Assembly (NCBI RefSeq): GCF_002078875.1
Contig: NC_034414.1
Coordinates: forward strand, 30,016,450 to 30,080,449
Length of the DNA: 64,000 bases
Direction of reading: 5' to 3'
Source: Numida meleagris
Lineage: Eukaryota > Chordata > Aves > Galliformes > Numididae
Shown: one piece after another, positions 38,401 to 50,563 of the stretch
Numbering within the stretch: position 1 is the first letter of the stretch
How the letters are laid out: the number at the start of each line of letters is the position of its first letter
The notes under the pieces: generated by a model
The model's input: only the letters and a program-made list of their open reading frames with translations
What the model was told of the DNA's origin: nothing
Database searches by the model: none
Made by a program: the position numbers and the translations under genes

Positions 38401-39788
38401 AGAGTTCGCAACCAGCAGGCACAAACAGACACAGACACGATCACCGGCCCCTGCAAGAAATCCAAAGCTTGTCACTGTCTGGGGAGAGCCTCGTTATACT
38501 CTTTGACTTAAGAACTGCTGTTATCATTCAGTAACCTTAGCCGGCTTAGGCTTTGCGTGTCCTCCTGAGAAGCTGTGAGCAGGTAAATGGAGTGAGTTAC
38601 TGACAGCTGACAATGGTACTGATTTCCAAAATAAAGCCGATGAAATGGGCTCAGGGATACTGTTTCCCAGACTTGAGAATAAGTAAAGCCAACAGCTCCT
38701 GCGATTGCTGTGCTTTGCTTGCCTTTTTCCTAGCGAAAAGAATGCCTGCAGTGATGTTTGCATGGATATCTGCAACCCATACGATCTAGTTAACAGCAAA
38801 ACTGCTTCCCTGAGCATCTGACCTAGCCCAGCATCTGAGCCTCATGTGGTCAGATCAGACTGGTGCAGCAGAGATAGGTACACACGAACTTAAGTATGGA
38901 TCTGCCACAGCAAGATGGCGTTTGCTTTTCCCCCGTCCTGCCACCCCTTCCTGCAACCAAGCCCCAGAATCCCATGAGGAGAAATGCGATGAGAATAAGG
39001 CAGCCTGGAAGGTGGCAGTGCCATTCTTGGTAATGTGAGGTCTGGCTCTGTGCCCCATGTTGGGGGCTGTCCTGGCTGCTTCCCTCCCTCTGTGCCACCC
39101 TGGGGAGCCAGCATGCGTGCAGGGTGCTTTGTGAAGGAGACTTTGTGGTAGTGCTCACCTGTTTAAAATAATCTGTTTGCAGTAAATATTGTCTGGATGT
39201 ATGTTTTGAACACACAGACTCCAGACCTTCCTATACATGCAGTTCATTTCTAGCACCTGCAGCTGTTACCCATTTCCTGACAATATCATCGTGCCCATTG
39301 AGGAGAGGAAGGACACACTGGGTTGTTTTTTTCAGTGTTTACCTCTTCCACCCGTTTCATATTAGCCTGCATAATGGCACGGAGTGGCTGGTGGGAACAA
39401 ACAGGAAATGAAGCAATGCCCGAGGTAAGGCGGGCAGAGTGCAGCGTGGTGGGGAGGAAATAAGTGTGTGTGTCTGGGAGGGGTACTAACTGGCAGACAT
39501 CCACTTGTCCTCAGGCAGGGCCAGGTTAGTTTTCCCCAGACCCAGGCCGGGAATGACTAAAGGACTGAATGCCTCCACCTCTTAGAGAAGAGGAGGGAGA
39601 TAGCAGGAGATGCTTTGAGGGGGAGAAGCACTGTGGTTAAGGCAGAAGTGCAGGTAAAGGCTTGCTGCTTGGGGCTGGGGAGTGATCACAGGTGTATTGC
39701 AGCCCTAGAGCTTGACAGTGATCAATGTAGAGCTCAGGCTGTGAACTGTATACTGTTGCAGCCTGTAGCCATAGAACGTGGGGAGTTG

Positions 39789-39804
39789 TTTTTTTTTTTT
39801 TTTT
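39789..39804. repeat. Poly-T tract, 16 T
   Basis: Sixteen consecutive T followed by a CCCC run. Confidence 0.85.
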
Positions 39805-40160
39805 CCCCACCCCTCTGTTCCTTTGTATTTGGGGAATGAACTTCATAAAACCTGCATTCATCGTTTCTGCTCAGTCACATGACAAACTCCTACTGAACTG
39901 TGTCCTGGAGGGGTGATGCAGCCATAATAACAAGATTGCTCCTGCGTCAGTCATTAAAAACACTGCATTTCTCCTCTCCCGGTGCTGGGGGAGGGCACTG
40001 GGAACAGTCGGGGAAGCAAATCCCAGTGGGGATACTATTACAATATGAAAGAGACTGTGAACCTGGCTCATTTATGTACAGAATTTATCATCAGACATCC
40101 TCCTGAAGGACACACTTTTATCCTAATATTGCTAATCTTTCTCAACATTCACCTTAAAAA

Positions 40161-40184
40161 AGAAGAAGAAGAAGAAGAAGAAAA
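40161..40184. repeat. (GAA)n microsatellite
   Basis: About seven GAA units in a short purine-only tract following AAAAA. Confidence 0.85.
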
Positions 40185-42590
40185 GGTGTTTTTAAAATGA
40201 CCGTCTTGCTTCCCTTCTCAAACTTCTCTGTTTAAAATTTCACAGTTAAAAGGTACAGTGCTAATCTTCTATAGCGTCTGAAGCCGCCTCTTCTCAAATG
40301 ATATCCCCCTTATATGAGCAGCTAACTGAAGACATCTGTTGGATGCAATTATCTGTATGCTGCACATTTATTTTAGATGGACTGTTTTCTATGTTACCCA
40401 TGGATAACATACCTAATTATGTTTTGCTGTCAGTGTTATTATTTGTGAAGATGGTTCTCCATTGTCAGCTGAGTTCAGCGAGTGGTCAAATTTCTAGTGG
40501 AATGTCCTTTCTGATTAATGAAGTAGGTGTGCATATTTAATTATTTCAATAATTCTTTCCGTTCTCTTGTACCTAGAAGAGGTAAGGCCCACACTCATGT
40601 ATGGATCCTCAACTTTTGTTCACTACAGCATAGTTTCATGGCAGGAGGTGAACTTGGTTACAAGTTTGATGTCTGTAGGATTACCTGCTATGCGGTACGC
40701 TGCCTGTGGGACATGAGCCATTTAATAATGTTGGATTAAAGAATAGATGGAAATGACTGAAATGTATTCTCTTTCAGATCTAGTCAGAAACATGTTGCTA
40801 AAAGTTCTAAAATTTTCATTAAATCTTGTGACAGAAAGTTTCACTGGCCACTTTATAAAGTACTGGGGAAAGCGGTTTCAGCAAACATCAGCAAAATGCT
40901 TTCCCCTACCAACTCCATTTTATCTGTTTTCTAAAAAAAGGACCCATAGACTGACACAGCCAAGTTGCTGTGGCTTACTAAAATACCACTGTTAGCTGAA
41001 CCCTGGTAATTGCACACACACGCACTTTCAGCTGGGGCAAACACAAGATAAATGAAATTAGCTTTCCTCTAGGGCCCATGCTAAGGCGTTTCACCTCACA
41101 GTGGGAGGCGGGATGGTGGCCAGGCCATGCTGAGGGAGCCCGGAGCTGCCTCAGAGTGGTGCAAAGCCCTGGCCCTTCCAAACAAGGACAGCTCTGCTCA
41201 TGCCTGACTTGGTGAGCACAGGGCGAAAGCGTATTAATAGTGTTATTTCATTTGCATTGCTATGATACTTAGGAGCTCCAGTTTGGATTAGGACTCTGTT
41301 GTGCTAGGCACTGTGTAAGCACACATGAAAGTGTGACACTGTCCTCCTGAGCCGCCTGCCTTGTACAAACACACACAGGAGTCGGATACAGTTTCACACT
41401 GAGGTTGGGCTTTGTCTTCCTCAGCGCCTTGTGCTGTGCTGAGCATGTTTTCAGCTCTTGCGAATCACCCTTATTTAACAGCCCACAGCTCAGCACGTTC
41501 TTTGCTGAATTGGTCATTGGGCGAGTTCATGTGTTTGTGTAGAGTGCAGTAAGTGACCCAGAAAGATACTTGAGGCCAAGCTGGGATGGGCCATGTGGGC
41601 TTACTTTATGAGCAGCCACAAGAAGTCCCCAGTTGCAGTTTTGGGTGGGAAGAGCTTGGGCTGGCTGAGCATTGAAAACGAGAGCCTAGCACAGGCCACC
41701 TCGTGCTAGCCACCCTGGGGTGAGGAGGAGGTAGAGCCGTGTGGGCACCACAAGGCTTGTGGGGTGCTGCGTGGTCCGTGCAGGGCTGCTGAGCTGTCTG
41801 AAGGGCTGCAGGGCTCTTCGCCCCATGGGCAGCATCTCCCCTCCGACTCTGAGAGAGCCTAGCACCTGGCACTACCAAAATTTTCTTTGGGTGCCTCTGA
41901 GCAGGAGCAGAGAGAAACATTTATTTTTCTGTCTGTGAAACATTTACTAATTTTCCCGAAAGGCTGTAATGAAACATCTGGCTTTAGCAGAAGAAATCCC
42001 ACCATATTCCCTAAAATTTGGTAAACAAAGATGAGTCATAAGCAATTTTTGTATTTTGAAGCAGAGATCCTTCCTTCACCCTAAGTAGGAATGGTAGGGT
42101 CACCCCTGAGAAGGAAGTGGCTAAAAAGCTGCTTGGATAATACACTGTGTTTGGTGGCCTGTGGTGAGCATCTGAACAGTGCTTGAGATTTCCTAAGAGT
42201 AAGAAAAGAGCTCTGTGTGCAGTGGGCACCTGTTAATTTGTTCCCTTTCTCTCAGCATTATAGATCCGACTACATTACTACTCCAAAACTTGTTTGGAAA
42301 AACTGCATTTCTTTTTATAGTCAATAACTTCACTTGTGTTCAGGACTTTCCCTTTTTCAAGACAGAGCTTGCTGGTATGGCTGCAACACGATTCACACAC
42401 GTTATATACTTGCATGCTGTGCTGCTTGCAGCTGAGGTACTTTGTGGGTTATGCAAGTGATGTGGGCAGATTGAAACAGGGAAAGCATCTACATATCAAA
42501 AGATGTAAGAATTCTCAAAAACTATATAAACCTAATAAACAAGTCTCACGAGCTGTTGTTCAAGGTGGTTTGGTTTTGTTTGGAAGTAAA

Positions 42591-42617
42591 GACGCAATGT
42601 AGTCAAGGCATTGCGTC
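42591..42617. repeat. 9-bp perfect inverted repeat
   Basis: GACGCAATG (42591-42599) and CATTGCGTC (42609-42617) are perfect reverse complements separated by 9 bases. The right arm plus one base (42610-42618) reads TGACGCAAT on the minus strand, a C/EBP-ATF hybrid motif. Confidence 0.6.
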
Positions 42618-43026
42618 AAGGTGGGGTGTGAAGCTTATGCCATCCAGCTAATCTCGCAGCAGAAGAGAAGCATCTGGCCTTTGTTTTAATGTATTTCTCT
42701 TTGGCTCACTTGTGTGATCAGTCACTCTGTATTAAAAATACATGTTTTTACTGTTGTAGACAAAATGCATAAACATTTGACCCCTGGAAATATGATATGC
42801 AGCTAAAGGCAGTCTTTGAAAATCCTGGAGCGTGTGTATGCATTATAAACTCCTCCTTTCTCACAGGACCAGTGCAGTAGAAAAAAGGATAATCAGTTGT
42901 CTCCTCTCCTCCCCCCTTTACCTCCTCCGTGCTCCTCTCCTTTCTGCTGTGGGATGTGCCAGCACTTGTCTTGGCAAAAGCCAGTCTTGGATCTCAAAGT
43001 GAAGAAACCTCCAGTATGTCTGTGAC

Positions 43027-43035
43027 TGACTCAGC
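43027..43035 (+). promoter_or_regulatory. AP-1/MARE-like site
   Basis: TGACTCAGC combines the AP-1 core TGACTCA with the GC extension seen in Maf and NRF2/NF-E2 recognition elements. It is distal and has no promoter nearby. Confidence 0.25.
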
Positions 43036-43739
43036 CTTCACCAGGGCTCCTCTTCTCCCGCCCCAGCACACACCGAGAGACGAGCATGTCTCGGTATGCG
43101 CCAGGGAGGCACAACAGAGGGGCATCTGCACGGCAAACATGTAATTCATGCCCTCGTAAATCACGGCCATGTCAGAAGTAAAATTTGAAGTGCGTGTACA
43201 TGCATGTACCTCATAGGCACATCATCACATGTGCTAGACACTACCTAAAAATAACAGGGCATTGCCATCCAGTATGGTTCTGATCATATTTTCAATGGGG
43301 AAGTTCAACTTAGGAGTGCTTTGCTGGCAGTCTTGGGGACCAGGGTGCTTTTTCTGTAATCAGGACAGGTAAAATCAGCTGACCACAGTGTAATTTCTAC
43401 CCAACATCCTCTGCTAAATGCACCAAGCTACTGGCTTATTCATTCTCCCTGTCCAGTCAATCTATCTTTGGCCTTTCTAGAAAGATTGCCAGCAAAATTA
43501 TCTTTTGGCAGTGGTGATGCCATGATACAGCAGTTCATTTTCCAAAGCAGCTACATGGTACAGCACAAGTTCTCCTTCAGTATCCCTCAGCCTGGTCTGG
43601 ATCTCAACCAAGTTGATGAAAAGCTTCAGCTCTCCTCCCAGGCCCTAACAGGGTGTTGATCAGTGTCCTGGTCATCACAGCTAAACTGCACAGAGTCAAC
43701 ACACATGCTGTTCTTAGTTCATAAGCACCTATGAAATCT

Positions 43740-44560
43740 ACATAAGGACTTGGGATAGAAAGGGACCTACTGGGTTTTCCACATCAGAAGGCATTGCTAA
43801 TTAACTGTGAAGTGTCATTCTGAGCTTGTTTTCTGCTTTGGCATTAATAAATCTAGTAGAAAGTTTTAATACAAGCTTATTCCCCCAGTCGTTGCTTTAT
43901 ATCACTTTGCTCTTGTTGTAAGGACATGCTTCAGTTTAAGTAGTTGTTTTTCTGTTTTTGGTGTTTTCTCCTCAGACATATTTAAAGACTCCTGTCACTG
44001 CTCACCTGTTTTCATTGGTTTGTTGCTATATAAGTCAGAGCTCTTTTATGGTATTCTAAGGCAGACTCTTCATTTCCCTGATCATTTGTTTTAGTCTGAA
44101 TTGTTGCAAATACGGGTGACAACAGTATATGCTATTCTGAATTAGATTTTGGTACTGCTTTACATAATGGCAGTAATGCTTTTCTAATTGCCCAGAGTAT
44201 CTTGTCTAACACATCCTGTCATTGCATTTACCTTTTCCGTGGCTGGCTTGGTTACCTGCAATGGATAAGTACGTCTTGGTCTTTCTTCGCTACTGTTGTT
44301 CACATGTGTTCCTGTCTTTGCAGCAGGATCTCCTGTTATCTAGGTGTATGACCTTCTGCACCATGAATTTCTGAAGTCATCGATTTTTTTTTTCCTGATA
44401 TTCTGTTCATCCTCTGTTGATGAGACATCTCAACTTTGCATCTTCATTAAATTTCATTAGCACATTCTTACTTTTTTTAAACCTCCATCAGCCCTGCTTA
44501 AGATAAAGCATTAAAAAAAGTCTCCTTAACTTTTGCTCCTGGTGGGAACCTCATTCTTTA
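43740..44560 (-). mobile_element. Degenerate CR1-type LINE, 3' portion
   Basis: Read on the + strand, the segment follows the antisense of CR1 3' regions as remembered from avian and reptile genomes. In order these are a terminal GATAGAAAGGGACCTACTGGG word (43754 on), then gacatatttaaagactcctg near 43975, then ccctgatcatttgtt near 44080, then aaatttcattagcacattct near 44450. The collinear order of several such words supports a single old insertion on the minus strand. No reverse-transcriptase frame survives and I see no target duplication, as expected for an old 5'-truncated copy. Confidence 0.6.
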
Positions 44561-46003
44561 AGTTACAACAAAAAATTTCTGTTGAAACTCTTTTTTATCA
44601 GTGACAGAAGCTACAGATCTGCCTTGCTTGTCAGTAACGGCTGTGTGTTTCTCTCCAGTGCTAGAAAGGTAAGTTCAAAGTAGGCTTCTGATTCAGACAG
44701 CACAGGAGCATGCTGTGATGCCACTGCCCTTGAGCAGAGCCAAGGGCAGGATAACTGGACGTACGTGGCCAAACAGCTGATACACATATGAAGAAGGACA
44801 GAAAAAAAAAAATTCTGGTACTTGTCCCTTCTTCCCAAACGTGCTTTGTCCTGGGGCAATCCAGGGGCCATCGTGGAGGGAAGTTTTACTGGTGTTCAGC
44901 AGTTTCTAGTCATGCCATTTACTGCAAAAGAGTTGGCACAGAAGAAGCAGCTAGAAAAACCACCCATCTGCAGTTTGTGCAGCAGTACATTGTCTTCAGT
45001 CTGGTCAGCTCCAAGGGGGAAGTCTCAGGGCTTTGAGAGCAGCCTTTCAAAACATTTAGAACAAACCCTAGGCATTTGTAAAAACCACAGAGTGTACAGT
45101 TAATACACCCAGATGTGCTGTCAGCCCCACAGCACTGCACCAGAGTGGATGGAGTGTGTAAATCTTGGAAAGGTTAAAGCTGAGAGAACAGTGATACGCA
45201 TAAAGACTTGTGTTCCTTCCAAAAAGAGGAGGGGGGCAAGGTGCTATCATTCAACATTAATCACTAACATCTCCAACCTGCTTAAATCCTCTGAAAAGAA
45301 CCAGCAAAGAAAACACCAGCTGCTGTAGCTCCTACTCTTTCCTCAGTACCCTCCAGTCTCCCTCCCTCCTCCCTGCCTTCCCCAGACTGTTTATTTTTAC
45401 TGCTTGTGAATAGCCAGGAACTTGCTCCCTGCAACAGGATCAGCTGAGAACAAGCTGCAGTCTGTATGTTCCCTGAAATCTTGGTTTTATCCAGCAGCTT
45501 ACAATCAGCAGCAAAACAGTGGAGTAAAGGAGAGAAAGTGATATACGTCTTCTTTCTCACCCGGAGAGATGGGACTTTCATTCCGCATGCAGTGGGACTT
45601 CCCCAACTCACTCTCTGTCAGCTTTCACTAGACATTTTAAGCGTGCTTGGTTTATGAAAGAATGCTGTCATCACTTAAACTGTGAGTGTTTTGGGAAAGG
45701 AACCATTGTTTTATGGAGGTGTGCCTCACTCCCACAATAACCCTGACTGACTGCACACTAACAGAAATAGCACAACAGCTCTCCCACCGGCAATGGCTGT
45801 TTCTTCTCAGGTTCCTCCAGTGCAAGAACAATTCTGTCTTGAGTAGCAGAAGGACTCTCCCAGAGCTGGCAGTCACACCGCAACTCGGGCCCTGGTGTCA
45901 CAGAAATTGCTGCCTTGTGTGGCGACATCCTCCTGGGTGGCAGCCAGGCACGTGACAAAAGGGATAGTGAAGAACAGCAATTAGGGACAGAGAAGTGAAT
46001 GAT

Positions 46004-46045
46004 GAGGAGGAGAGAAAGGGAGAGGGGAAAGGAAGGAAAAAAAAA
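46004..46045 (+). repeat. 42-base purine-only tract
   Basis: All 42 bases are A or G, mixing GAGG, GGGA and a terminal A9 run. Such tracts can form intramolecular triplexes. It is low-complexity sequence with no coding meaning. Confidence 0.75.
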
Positions 46046-47782
46046 TGGAAGGTGGATGGAAATTTAAACAATCCTCCAAAAAATGTATATGTGGGAAAGC
46101 AGGAAAAGAAAAGGGTGAATGTGATCAGATCATCCACGGGAGGAGCACCTTGATCAGCTGGGTGATGTGAGCACCTTTTCTCTGGTGCCTGTCTGAAGCG
46201 ACCTCCTGTAGCCTGAGCACGTGACAGCCAACACCTGTCCTGTGCTGCAGCCACATCTCTAGGAGGATCACGCTATCCATTCTTAAGCAGCAAGATTTTG
46301 GAGAAGCCATGTTTGGAGTCTGGTTGTCTGCAGAGCGAGGAAGTCCTTATTTACAGATACACCAAAATGCTATTTTTCTCTAGACTCTTGTTTATATAGC
46401 TACTTTTCTATAGCTACTTTTCTCCAAACTCTTGTTTGGACAGTCCAAAGGCCACCCTGACGTTTATCATCCAGCAAACCAGTTGTCACTGGATTCGTAC
46501 CCAGTGCTTCAACTCACATGCCATTGACAGGCATGAAATACTGTGCCTGTCACCACAGCGAATGGAGAAGCACTTGACTTCTGGAGAGGCGTGTGTCCTG
46601 CGGCCCCAGCTGCAGCGTGCACCGGGAGGCTGCCTCGCCACTGCTGCACGCCTGGTGCAGAACTGCTAATCGCTTTCAGATTGAAGCGGCTATTTGCTGC
46701 CAGGACTTCTCTGCCAAAAGATAACCGTATAATACTGATAATCAGGCGCCCTGTGAAGATGAAATGCCTGTTACTTGCCTCTAAATGAAGAGGAAGACAG
46801 GATCCTTATTACTGCAGATGGTTTGTTCTAGGGAAAAAAGCTGAGCCTTTTATGGAAAAGTAGCAAAAAAATCTTATCTCAGTCTAGAAGTGCAGAAAGT
46901 GCAATTAATTAATTTGTTTCTGAAGTCTGAGCTCTAGACACAATACATAGCAATGAGTTATATATTGTGATTACATGAAAGAGCAATCTATACTATAGCT
47001 TGTAGTTGAGTGCGTAATGAGGAGTGAAAGATTGATGTTAAATGTGGTCAGATGACTAATACACCAGTAACAACCAAACTGGTTGGACAAGAGCAACAGG
47101 CACCTGAAATAGCAACTGATATCTTGCTGAATAATGCTGCTGCTCTCTATCTTGATTATCTTCCTTTAGCCTACTAACTAACTTGTCCTAACAGCACTGA
47201 GCGAAACGCAACATTCAGGACAGCAAGGACAGCACTGCTCCAGGTGTAGCTGCTGTCATGCCCTTGCTTTGCCCCGTACTCTTGATCCTCCCTCAAAAGC
47301 ACTACGGGATGCTTGCAGGAGGCACACCATAGGTAAGGACACACAAACACAAATGACAGGTGATGGCTGCCTTCTGAGAGGTTTGTTCTAATGATACTCT
47401 TCCATCTTGCCTTGAAAAACAAAGAAGAAAAAGATGAAGGTTAGAGGAAAGCATATCTTGAATACAAAACAATACTAGGTAAAACTTTAGCATAGATGAA
47501 GCGAGCATTTTGGAAGAGACTTTCTCTTCGTGATGTTCCCCATAAGGACTGAGAGCATTCTTCCTCCAGTGGAGTTCTAGCTCTTCTGCTATGTTCAGGT
47601 GACAATGAAATACTGTTCGGTCACTGTAAGGTTTAAGCATGGTAGACTTCCTATATTAGTATGTCTCACTGACTGAGCTCTATGCAAAAAATCACCATGT
47701 TCTTGGCAGTTCAAGTCCTGGAAATGTTCCTGCTCTTTGCTGGTATTGTAACCTAATCACATTTTTTTTCTGGAAAAAAAAT

Positions 47783-47820
47783 AAAAGGAAAAGAGAAAAA
47801 GGAAAAGAAAAAGAAAAAAA
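47783..47820 (+). repeat. 38-base A/G tract
   Basis: A purine-only, A-rich run of AAAAGG- and GAAAAA-type words. Confidence 0.75.
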
Positions 47821-50522
47821 TCCTCTGATGTGGAGGTTTCTGGCACACAGTTGTGTAAACCTGCTGCACTACCTGAATGCCATATCATCAAGCAATGCCA
47901 TTCCTGAGCTTTGAAAGCTGTAGGACTTGTCACAGGTTTTTAAGGCTGTGGGCAATAACAAAGGGATTTGCATTTATTGTACCTGCATTCCTTCTGAGAA
48001 TTTCCATGGCAGAGTTGCATTAAAGGCTCTGTGATTGGTGATGGCTGGGCTACCTGCTACTGCAAGCAGGGATGACTCACTTGGTATTTCTATGGCCTGA
48101 GTGCTAACAAAGAGCCTGCTACTTCCAATCTCCCTGGGGCTCCTGTCTGCCGCTCAGCGTGTCTGAAGACAACATGTATTCAGAAAAACAGGGGGATGCT
48201 GAAATAAAGGGAAAGGAATAGCAACAAACTCAAATTACTGTTTTCATACCTGTGTTTCCTGTTTTTGAATAACTCCAGTTGTAGCTACAATGCTTACTCT
48301 AATCTGCTTTACAGAGCTACACACTGCAACTCTTAATCTCAGGAGATCCTTGTGAAAAATAAGGCTAGTAAGTGAGGTAAAATTTGGGTATGGGCAAGGA
48401 TCACGAGAGCCAAGCTACAGCATGGTAGCAAGGGATGCTGTCTGAGAATGGAGATAGAAGGAGGAGAGCGGGAGACCAAAGGAACGTTGCGAATGGATAA
48501 AAGTGGATTAGGGATTTGGCACCGAGCAGGCTATTAGAGAAGGGTGGCATTAAGAAAGGCAGAGTGAAGGATCTCTATTAGTGGAGTTCCTACTTGAATG
48601 AATTGGCCACTACTGAAAATCATAATCTCAAGACAGAGTTAAAACCATCTACTAGGAAGGAGAATACGCTTTGAGTGTTGTACGAAGGCATGAGTGACTC
48701 TTGCTGACAGTGATGTTCCAGAAGTGCTGCATGTGGATCTCATTTACTCTCTCATGGGAGGCAGGAGGAAGGACAAAAACTAGCAATATTCAGTCTGCTA
48801 TTTCAGACAAGCTGGCAAGCTGTCCAGGCTGCTTGTATGGCAGAAATGCCTTCCAGCGTTCATTCCCTTAGGATCCAGTGCCTCTGCCTCCTTTCGCTGC
48901 TGCCTCCTTTCCTCTGGCTAGGCAGGCCCGCCAGGCAGGGGTGAGCCTGGGGCAGAGTGGGGAACAGGCAGACAGCTCATGAAGAAAACAGCTTTGCTGT
49001 GCTCAGGTTCTGCAGTTTTTTTCTTTCCCCCTATTGTTAAATGGCATTGAATATCAGCAAAACAGGAAACTGCTGCCTCCAGCCTCTGACCCAGCGAGTG
49101 CAGCCCAGCTGCTAGCTGCTGGAGTGGCCTCCCCACCACACTGTTCCTAGAAAGTATCTGGATATTTGGAGGAGCATTAGGGAAGACGCAAAATACAAGT
49201 AAAGCTTGAATAAACAGGTAATCTTGGCAGGTCTTAAAAGAAGGGAGTCATACTGGAAGTATCTGGTTATGACAGTCAAAACTGTCTCTGTTTATCCAAC
49301 ATGAAGGCTTATGGAAATGAGAGCAATAATGTCTCAGCCAATCTCTGTCACCTTACTCATCTGGTAGCTAACTTGATTGTCTCTTTGTTGTGCTGTGCAG
49401 CTCTCGTATGCTCTCGTATCAGGCATCCTCACTCAGGCTGTGAAGAAAGCATTGTTTTACAGGCACGGCAGTTTGTGTTGTGATCCCTAAACCTTAGAAG
49501 TCCAGCCAGGTCTCGTTTCTTTAGGCAGTCTCAGCAGAGACAGGAAATGGTGCTGGTGAGTTCATAGGTGACCCTCTTCTTCCTGAGAAAGCAACACCCC
49601 ACAGCGTCAAGAGAACATAGGCTACTTGCAGGCTTGTCCTTTTGAGGAGAGTGAAAGTGGAGGACAGCAAGGCCTTGTGGCTCCTTGTGTAATGATTAAT
49701 TCCCTTGTGCTCTCTGATATCAAGGACAACGTTGTCCTCCTTTGTGACATTCTGTTGACCTAGAATTCCCATATTCCCATTGACTGCTTTTTTTTTCTCC
49801 TTCTTTTCTTTCTTTCTTTCTTTTTTTTTTAAAACATGGTGTGATATTCTTCAACCTGTCTCTTAAACATGTACATAGAAAAGAAACATCCCATAACCTC
49901 ACTGGGACTATCTGGTGGAAATTTTTCACAACTGCATTTCTGTGTTTCTTAAAGTAGGACACATCAACGTGAAAGAAATGATGCTCAACACAATCTCTGT
50001 CACCTCATTACTCTTGAGCTGCAGCTTAATTACCTCCCTGATGCTTTGCACAGCTCTTAACCAGACATTCAAAGTCTGCTTAAAAATCTGCCGAACCAAA
50101 TGAAGTGATGATTATATATCTTCTCTCTTCCGGGGAGACGAGCTGTGAGGTTTGGTAAATACCATTTCTAGAGCACCCAGAAGGTGCATCATATTGTACA
50201 GGCCTTCTCCTGCACTACAGACAACTTACTGGAGTTCACGGATGACTTACAGAGACCCGCAGAAACCAGACTTCAAGGTCATATCATGAAACTCATTTAA
50301 AGATAAGAGCAAAGTTTTAGCCCTAACAAAATTGTGGTTTATTGTTTATAGCTCCAAAGAGAGAAGTTATGCTAACAGCTACCAAATTCTGACTTCTTGT
50401 ATCTCACTATGACTGTACTGACATCAGTGGGACTGCAAGAGAGATGAATTTGATGGCTTATTTTCAGAAGGTCTTTGAGTTTCTAGTGTGAAAGTCCATA
50501 CCTCAAAATGTGTGCATGGGGT

Positions 50523-50563
50523 GTGTTTGAACCTCATGCAAAACTTCCTCCTGGTTCAAACAC
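50523..50563. repeat. 11-bp perfect inverted repeat (stem-loop)
   Basis: GTGTTTGAACC (50523-50533) and GGTTCAAACAC (50553-50563) pair perfectly around a 19-base loop. The right arm resembles a tRNA B box, but no tRNA fold surrounds it. Confidence 0.65.

Larger units (their letters stand above)
32643..43739. other. Gene-free interval, right-middle part
   Basis: Intergenic DNA with no supportable gene. Small ORFs occur on both strands without recognisable motifs. Points of note are an AT-rich stretch with homeodomain-like and CAAT-like words at about 35650-35880, a G-rich patch at 38367-38400, T16 at 39789-39804, a (GAA)n run at 40161-40184, an inverted repeat at 42591-42617, and a TGACTCAGC element at 43027-43035. 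Confidence 0.55.

Noticed and set aside
50553..50563. tRNA B-box-like GGTTCAAACAC
   Set aside because: No matching A box, acceptor stem or cloverleaf around it. It is better explained as one arm of a simple inverted repeat.
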